The position numbers were made by a program, and so were the translations under genes. The notes under the pieces were generated by a model. It ran no database searches. It had not been told where the DNA came from and was given only the letters and a program-made list of their open reading frames with translations. Below, in pieces: positions 60,303 through 64,000 of a stretch of 64,000 nt of DNA; position 1 is the stretch's first letter; each line of letters starts with the position of its first letter. The stretch is taken from NCBI RefSeq assembly GCF_050409585.1, contig NZ_JBNUPE010000004.1, positions 62,001-126,000 of the forward strand. The letters are read 5' to 3'. This DNA comes from Facklamia sp050409585. Its GTDB lineage: Bacteria; Bacillota; Bacilli; Lactobacillales; Aerococcaceae.

Positions 60303-61019
60303 TTATGAAGCTTTTTCAATAATTGGAATTTTTTTATTTTCTTTTGTACCATCTAGAGAATTCTTGACATTAGTATAGCCCTTTTCGGTTAAGAAGTTAG
60401 CTATTTGAGCGGATTTATTACCAGAATAACAGAAAGTAATAATTTCAACTTCTTTGTCTTCAGGTAATTGTTCTAAAACAGTTTCTGGCTTATCAACTGA
60501 AGCATGAATGGCTCCTTCTACACTTGCTTTTTCAAAGTCTTTAAGATCACGTGCATCAATGAAAATGGTTTCGCCTGCTTCGGCTGCTTCAATGAAGGTA
60601 TCTGGCAAGATAGATTCATAAGTCACTAAAGTATATTCAAAGTCTTTAACCCCTACAGCATCTTTAACATCTTCAAAGCCATTATCGATTAAAAGATTAG
60701 CAGCTTCTGCAGACTTATTACCTGTGTTGCAATAAACAATAATTGGCATCTTTTGGTAGTCTTCTAATCGTTCTAATTGTTCTTCTAATTGATCTAAAGG
60801 GATATTAATGGCATGTGAAAGATGTCCTTCTGCATAGTCTTCTTCAGGTCGGACATCAATTACCAAATATTTTTCCTTTTTCTTTTTATCTAGTTGGATT
60901 TTTTCAAGTTCTTCGCCTGTCATTATCTCAGCTTGGGCGTAAACGTTCGAAAGACCCAAAGCAAAAACTGCTACAAAAGTGACAATAAGTTTTAAAGATT
61001 TTAAAAGTGTTTTTTGCAT
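60303..61019 (-). CDS. Secreted tandem rhodanese (two active domains)
   Basis: This 238-residue exported protein has a signal peptide (core about 10-26, cleavage likely after AQA at 30, no lipobox) and two short GlpE-type rhodanese domains. The first (about 33-130) has Cys97 in YCNTGNKSA, the second (about 135-225) Cys197 in FCYSGNKSA; both are complete. ATG 61019 lies 8 bases after AAAGGAG; the GTG three codons earlier overlaps that site. It converges on the YnjB-YnjC-YnjD-like operon and is probably a second extracytoplasmic sulfur carrier of the same system. Confidence 0.88.
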   Translation of the reverse strand: MQKTLLKSLKLIVTFVAVFALGLSNVYAQAEIMTGEELEKIQLDKKKKEKYLVIDVRPEEDYAEGHLSHAINIPLDQLEEQLERLEDYQKMPIIVYCNTGNKSAEAANLLIDNGFEDVKDAVGVKDFEYTLVTYESILPDTFIEAAEAGETIFIDARDLKDFEKASVEGAIHASVDKPETVLEQLPEDKEVEIITFCYSGNKSAQIANFLTEKGYTNVKNSLDGTKENKKIPIIEKAS

Positions 61020-61188
61020 TATACCCACTCCTTTATTTTGATGTCTTTATTTTATTAAAATGGTCATCTAATCACAAATAGACTTATTAAATAAATACGG
61101 GCTATTTATTAGTAATATCAATAAAACATTCATTCAAAAAAAAGTAGCTGTATGCTATAATGAGCAAGGTTATAAGAGGAGGTCCAAA

Positions 61189-61647
61189 ATGTTAAGTAAA
61201 ATATATTGGGCGATTGAAATATTAATAGTCACAGGTGGTTTTTTTGTGAATGAATATGCTAGTAAGCGGATAGGACTCTATCGCCATGTGTATTATCGAG
61301 AATTTCAATTTAATCAGTTTTGGTTTGCTGAAAACTATCATTGGATTTGGTATGTTGTAGCTATTTTCATTATTTTAATTGCTATTATTGCTCTATTTAA
61401 AACTAAAAGCTGGATTCAATTTTGTTATCAATTTTCTTGGAAAACACATTGGGCGATACTGTTGATCGTTTCTCTGTCTGAACTAATTATTATGAGCTTT
61501 TTTACAGATAAAAGTCTTTTAATTATGTATCCGTATTTCCTAGTAGGATTACCACTTTTAGGAGTTGGAAATTTGATAGGTTGTTTATTAATTTTTTTAT
61601 TCCATCCTCAGACTAAAGAATGCGAAATTAAGATAGGAGCCATATAA
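61189..61647 (+). CDS. Hypothetical four-helix membrane protein
   Basis: This 152-residue protein has hydrophobic segments at about 8-25, 50-70, 85-105 and 112-138 and an aromatic-rich loop (YRHVYYREFQFNQFWFAENY). I do not recognise a family. Its stop codon overlaps the start of the fused transferase gene, so it is the first gene of that operon and may anchor or export its product. ATG follows GAGGAGG. Confidence 0.6.
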   Translation: MLSKIYWAIEILIVTGGFFVNEYASKRIGLYRHVYYREFQFNQFWFAENYHWIWYVVAIFIILIAIIALFKTKSWIQFCYQFSWKTHWAILLIVSLSELIIMSFFTDKSLLIMYPYFLVGLPLLGVGNLIGCLLIFLFHPQTKECEIKIGAI

Positions 61648-63164
61648 TGTCGACTGCAATTATTTATTTTGTCAAATTACCTTTAATTGGATATAACAAA
61701 ACTAGATTACAAGGGTTTTTACCTAAGGAAGATATTCACCATCTATCGATTCACCTTTTACAACAAACTTACAAAGAAATTTGTAAGGTGGATGCAGACA
61801 TCTTTCTTTTTGTAGCACCTGCTGATCAAAAATTAGCCATTCAAAAATACTTAGCTATTGATAGTGATAAGATATTCGGCCAGCTTGAAACAGCTCATTT
61901 AGGAGAACGAATGTCGCGAGCCATGCAGCAAATTTTTAACCGTGGCTATGATAAAGTTCTTTTATTAGGCTGTGATCTAGTTGACATCAAGCAATCTTTG
62001 GTTGAGCAAATGATTGACATGCTAGACACTGAAGATGTTGTTTTAGCTCCTACCTTAGATGGAGGTTATGGCATTATAGCCAGCCGTTTGTTCTCTAAGT
62101 CTCTTTTTGATTTAGAGAATTATTCACACGATGAAGTATGCCAAAGGACGATCAATAAAGTTTCTGCAGCAAAACTTTCCTATGCGTTGACAGAAACCAT
62201 TCGTGACCTAGACACGCGGGAAGATGTGGTGCGTTATCTATCAGGAGATCCAGATGCAGTTTATTTTAATCAGGGGGAATATAATGCCAACTTTCTAATT
62301 GATAAGGGCAGAAAGATTTTTAGGATTGCTTTAGGTTCGCAAATGAATTTAGACAATCAAATTGAATATGAATACTTGGCACTGAAGGGTTTGGCTTCTT
62401 CAGGGGTTGTGCCGAAGGTATATCAATGCCAGCCTCATACTAAGTTGTTAGGTAAGGGTTATTTAATTGAAGAATACCTCCCCGGTCATCCCTTAGACTA
62501 TCAAAAGGACTTATCCAAAGCTGCTAATATTTTGGCTAGAATCCATAGTGTAGATAGCCAGACCATTCCTCATCTTATTAAGGCTAATAATCCCTTCCAA
62601 CTGATGTATCAGGAATTTGTTGACATGTATAGTCATTATCAAAAATGGAAGGGCAGAGATCTTGAGGTTATTGATCTAATCGATGCATTGATGGCAGGTC
62701 TGAAAAAATATTCGTTCAATAATAAATTAAGCAATCCTTGCGTTATTAATACAGAACTTAATTCACATAATTTTTTGATTAATTCTAAAGGTGATTCCTA
62801 TTTAATTGACTGGGAGAAGCCTTTGGTTGGTGAGAGGGAACAAGATATCGCTCATTTTCTAGCTCCCACAACCACATTATGGAAAACAGATCACTTACTT
62901 TCATATGAGCAAATCTCCGCTTTCATTAAAGAGTATGATAAGTCCTCCCAGGTGAAAATTAATAAAGATAAGCTTAAACAATATCTTCATTTTACTTGTT
63001 TAAGAGGAGTCACTTGGTGTTCGATGGCTTATGTTCAATATTTAGAAGCACAAAAAGTTAAGTCAAATGACCACTCTTTTGAAACCATCTCCCGCTTTAT
63101 TAGCCCTGTTTTCTTACAAGAAATTAAAGCTTATATTGAAAAGTTGGAGGATATTACCTTATGA
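61647..63164 (+). CDS. Transferase 1 (rSAM/selenodomain-associated type) fused to a phosphotransferase-like domain
   Basis: This 505-residue protein has an N-terminal CofC-like nucleotidyl/glycosyl-transferase domain (about 1-205: FVKLPLIGYNKTRLQGFLPK, LLGCDLVDIKQ, APTLDGGYGIIAS, IRDLDTREDV) of the TIGR04282 type, and a C-terminal APH/choline-kinase-like domain (about 215-505: GYLIEEYLPGHPL, INTELNSHNFLI, LIDWEKPLVGERE). In the kinase domain the usual HGDxxxxN motif reads NTELNSHN, so the catalytic Asp is Glu. TIGR04282 enzymes occur with a type 2 transferase, as here, in arsenosugar or selenium-linked pathways. Confidence 0.82.
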   Translation: MSTAIIYFVKLPLIGYNKTRLQGFLPKEDIHHLSIHLLQQTYKEICKVDADIFLFVAPADQKLAIQKYLAIDSDKIFGQLETAHLGERMSRAMQQIFNRGYDKVLLLGCDLVDIKQSLVEQMIDMLDTEDVVLAPTLDGGYGIIASRLFSKSLFDLENYSHDEVCQRTINKVSAAKLSYALTETIRDLDTREDVVRYLSGDPDAVYFNQGEYNANFLIDKGRKIFRIALGSQMNLDNQIEYEYLALKGLASSGVVPKVYQCQPHTKLLGKGYLIEEYLPGHPLDYQKDLSKAANILARIHSVDSQTIPHLIKANNPFQLMYQEFVDMYSHYQKWKGRDLEVIDLIDALMAGLKKYSFNNKLSNPCVINTELNSHNFLINSKGDSYLIDWEKPLVGEREQDIAHFLAPTTTLWKTDHLLSYEQISAFIKEYDKSSQVKINKDKLKQYLHFTCLRGVTWCSMAYVQYLEAQKVKSNDHSFETISRFISPVFLQEIKAYIEKLEDITL

Positions 63165-63841
63165 ATTATTTGATCAGTGTGATTATTCCAGTTTATAACG
63201 AAAGAAAAATTTTACCTCAAACTTTAAAGCATCTACAGCATTTAAAGGACGAAGAAATTGAAATTCTGTTTGTAGATGGTGGTAGTGAAGATGGAACTCA
63301 AGAATTTATTAGCGAAAATCAATATAAAGTCCTGAATGGTCCAAAGGGTCGTGGTAGTCAATTAGCTGTAGGGGCTAAAAAGGCCAAAGGAGACTATCTT
63401 TTATTCTTACATGCAGATAGCTACTTTAAACGTTCTCCTAAAAAGGTCATCCTGAGTAGTCTGCTGAAAGGGAAGATTGGAGCTTTTCCATTAGACTTTC
63501 AAACAGATAATTTATGGCTAAGAGCGATTGCTTATGGATCAAATTGGCGACTTAAACATCGACAGATAGCTTTCGGTGATCAAGGGATTTTTATGACAAA
63601 AGATTACTATTGGGAACTAGGAGGTTTTCATGCTTTATCTTTAATGGAAGACTATGATTTATTTTTACGAAACAAGGCTAAGGGTGAAGAATTAGTTGTA
63701 GCAGATCAGTTCATTTATACCTCGGACCGTCGTTTTAAAGAAAAAGGTGTCTTTAGAACACTTCTTAAGATGCAATATTGCCAGTATCTATTTCGTAAGG
63801 GTTACTCAATGAAAGCAATCACTCAAGTCTATTATTCGTAG
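63161..63841 (+). CDS. Transferase 2 (rSAM/selenodomain-associated glycosyltransferase family 2)
   Basis: This 226-residue GT2-fold enzyme has SVIIPVYNERKILPQTLKHL (about 5-24), ILFVDGGSEDGTQEF, KGRGSQLAVGAKKAKGDYLL then FLHADS (DxD-like metal site), and FGDQGIFMTKDYYWELGGFH with MEDYDLFLR. These are the marks of TIGR04283. It overlaps the fused transferase gene by 4 bases, the usual pairing with TIGR04282. The acceptor is unknown. There is no membrane segment. Confidence 0.87.
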   Translation: MNYLISVIIPVYNERKILPQTLKHLQHLKDEEIEILFVDGGSEDGTQEFISENQYKVLNGPKGRGSQLAVGAKKAKGDYLLFLHADSYFKRSPKKVILSSLLKGKIGAFPLDFQTDNLWLRAIAYGSNWRLKHRQIAFGDQGIFMTKDYYWELGGFHALSLMEDYDLFLRNKAKGEELVVADQFIYTSDRRFKEKGVFRTLLKMQYCQYLFRKGYSMKAITQVYYS

Positions 63842-63853
63842 AAGGGGATTCGA

Positions 63854-64000
63854 ATGAAAAAGAGAAGTATTAAAGAAAATATCATTGCAGCCATAGCCAA
63901 AAGAATGGTGGTTACCATCGATGAAGCCCCCTCTAATGTTGAATTAACTAAACCTCTTTCAGAGTGTAGGGTAGCATTTATCACAACAGCAGGAACCCAT
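63854..64000 (+). CDS. Selenoprotein-B-like reductase family protein (GrdB-like), truncated by the window end
   Basis: The first 49 codons are visible, from ATG 63854 after AGAAGGGG. The sequence LTKPLSECRVAFITTAGTH resembles the N-terminal motif LSKCRVALVTTAGVH of the glycine/sarcosine/betaine reductase selenoprotein B (GrdB) family. Short stand-alone members of this family exist outside amino-acid reductases. The site where selenocysteine or cysteine would fall lies beyond the window. Location just after the two transferase genes strengthens the call, but it rests on a short stretch. Confidence 0.6.
   Translation, partial: MKKRSIKENIIAAIAKRMVVTIDEAPSNVELTKPLSECRVAFITTAGTH

Noticed and set aside
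1..64000. CRISPR arrays, rRNA and tRNA genes
   Set aside because: No regularly spaced direct repeats, no rRNA-like stretches and no cloverleaf with conserved T-arm were seen in the intergenic regions.

Overview
The window is AT-rich, densely coded DNA from a low-GC Gram-positive bacterium (Bacillota), most likely of the order Lactobacillales. The clues are strong AGGAGG-type ribosome binding sites, frequent TTG/GTG starts, ScaA/PsaA-type manganese uptake, BceRS-AB and YtrA-type modules, a PurBox, a glmS ribozyme and a MutY without its iron-sulfur cysteines. The Aerococcaceae are a plausible family, but that is inference; the window holds no rRNA or tRNA gene to settle it.

Layout. 0-2.4 kb: a methyltransferase and a MATE exporter. 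2.4-5.7 kb: a leftward quinone/aromatic detoxification operon (esterase, flavin reductase, two tandem ring-cleavage dioxygenases) behind an MhqR-like operator. 5.8-6.7 kb: a decayed feoA-feoB-Cys-rich-protein iron uptake operon. 6.9-7.7 kb: a D,D-carboxypeptidase. 7.7-10.1 kb: a gene graveyard (IS3-like end, multiply frameshifted relaxase, small membrane protein remnant, iron-type alcohol dehydrogenase remnant). 10.1-14.7 kb: choloylglycine hydrolase, then a DtxR-family regulator divergent from a manganese ABC transporter. 14.9-15.7 kb: a membrane-anchored barnase with its barstar inhibitor. 15.8-24.7 kb: HemW, a broken ParB-like gene, a GntR/ABC operon, an XRE regulator split by a stop, a ClC protein lacking its key glutamates, CorA and acetyltransferases. 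24.7-30.4 kb: Ogt, GloB and a BceRSAB-like peptide-antibiotic sensing and resistance module. 30.5-43.9 kb: PurBox-controlled purine permease, a deleted MATE gene, ExoIII, YebC, DegV, NnrD, an alpha-beta fused serine dehydratase, a ThrE-type exporter pair, RecX and a clusterless MutY. 43.9-52 kb: a luciferase-like monooxygenase with flavin reductase, DUF402 phosphatase, pullulanase, ribozyme-controlled glmS, YitT and an ArsC/Spx-like protein.

The most interesting part is 52-64 kb. A TVP38/TMEM64 membrane protein, a LysR regulator, a cysteine-desulfurase/selenocysteine-lyase-like enzyme (EF2568 type), a secreted YnjE-like rhodanese, a YnjB-YnjC-YnjD-like ABC importer with its permease split in two, and a second secreted tandem rhodanese together resemble the uncharacterised Escherichia coli ydjXYZ-ynjABCDE locus. 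Next come a membrane protein, a transferase of the rSAM/selenodomain-associated type 1 fused to a kinase-like domain, a type 2 transferase, and the start of a glycine/sarcosine/betaine reductase selenoprotein-B-like gene cut by the window end. The reading I favour is an extracytoplasmic sulfur- or selenium-substrate capture, import and processing island; the substrate is unknown.

The window also shows much gene decay (feoAB, relaxase, alcohol dehydrogenase, ParB-like gene, MATE, XRE), and two ABC substrate-binding proteins lack the expected lipobox cysteine.
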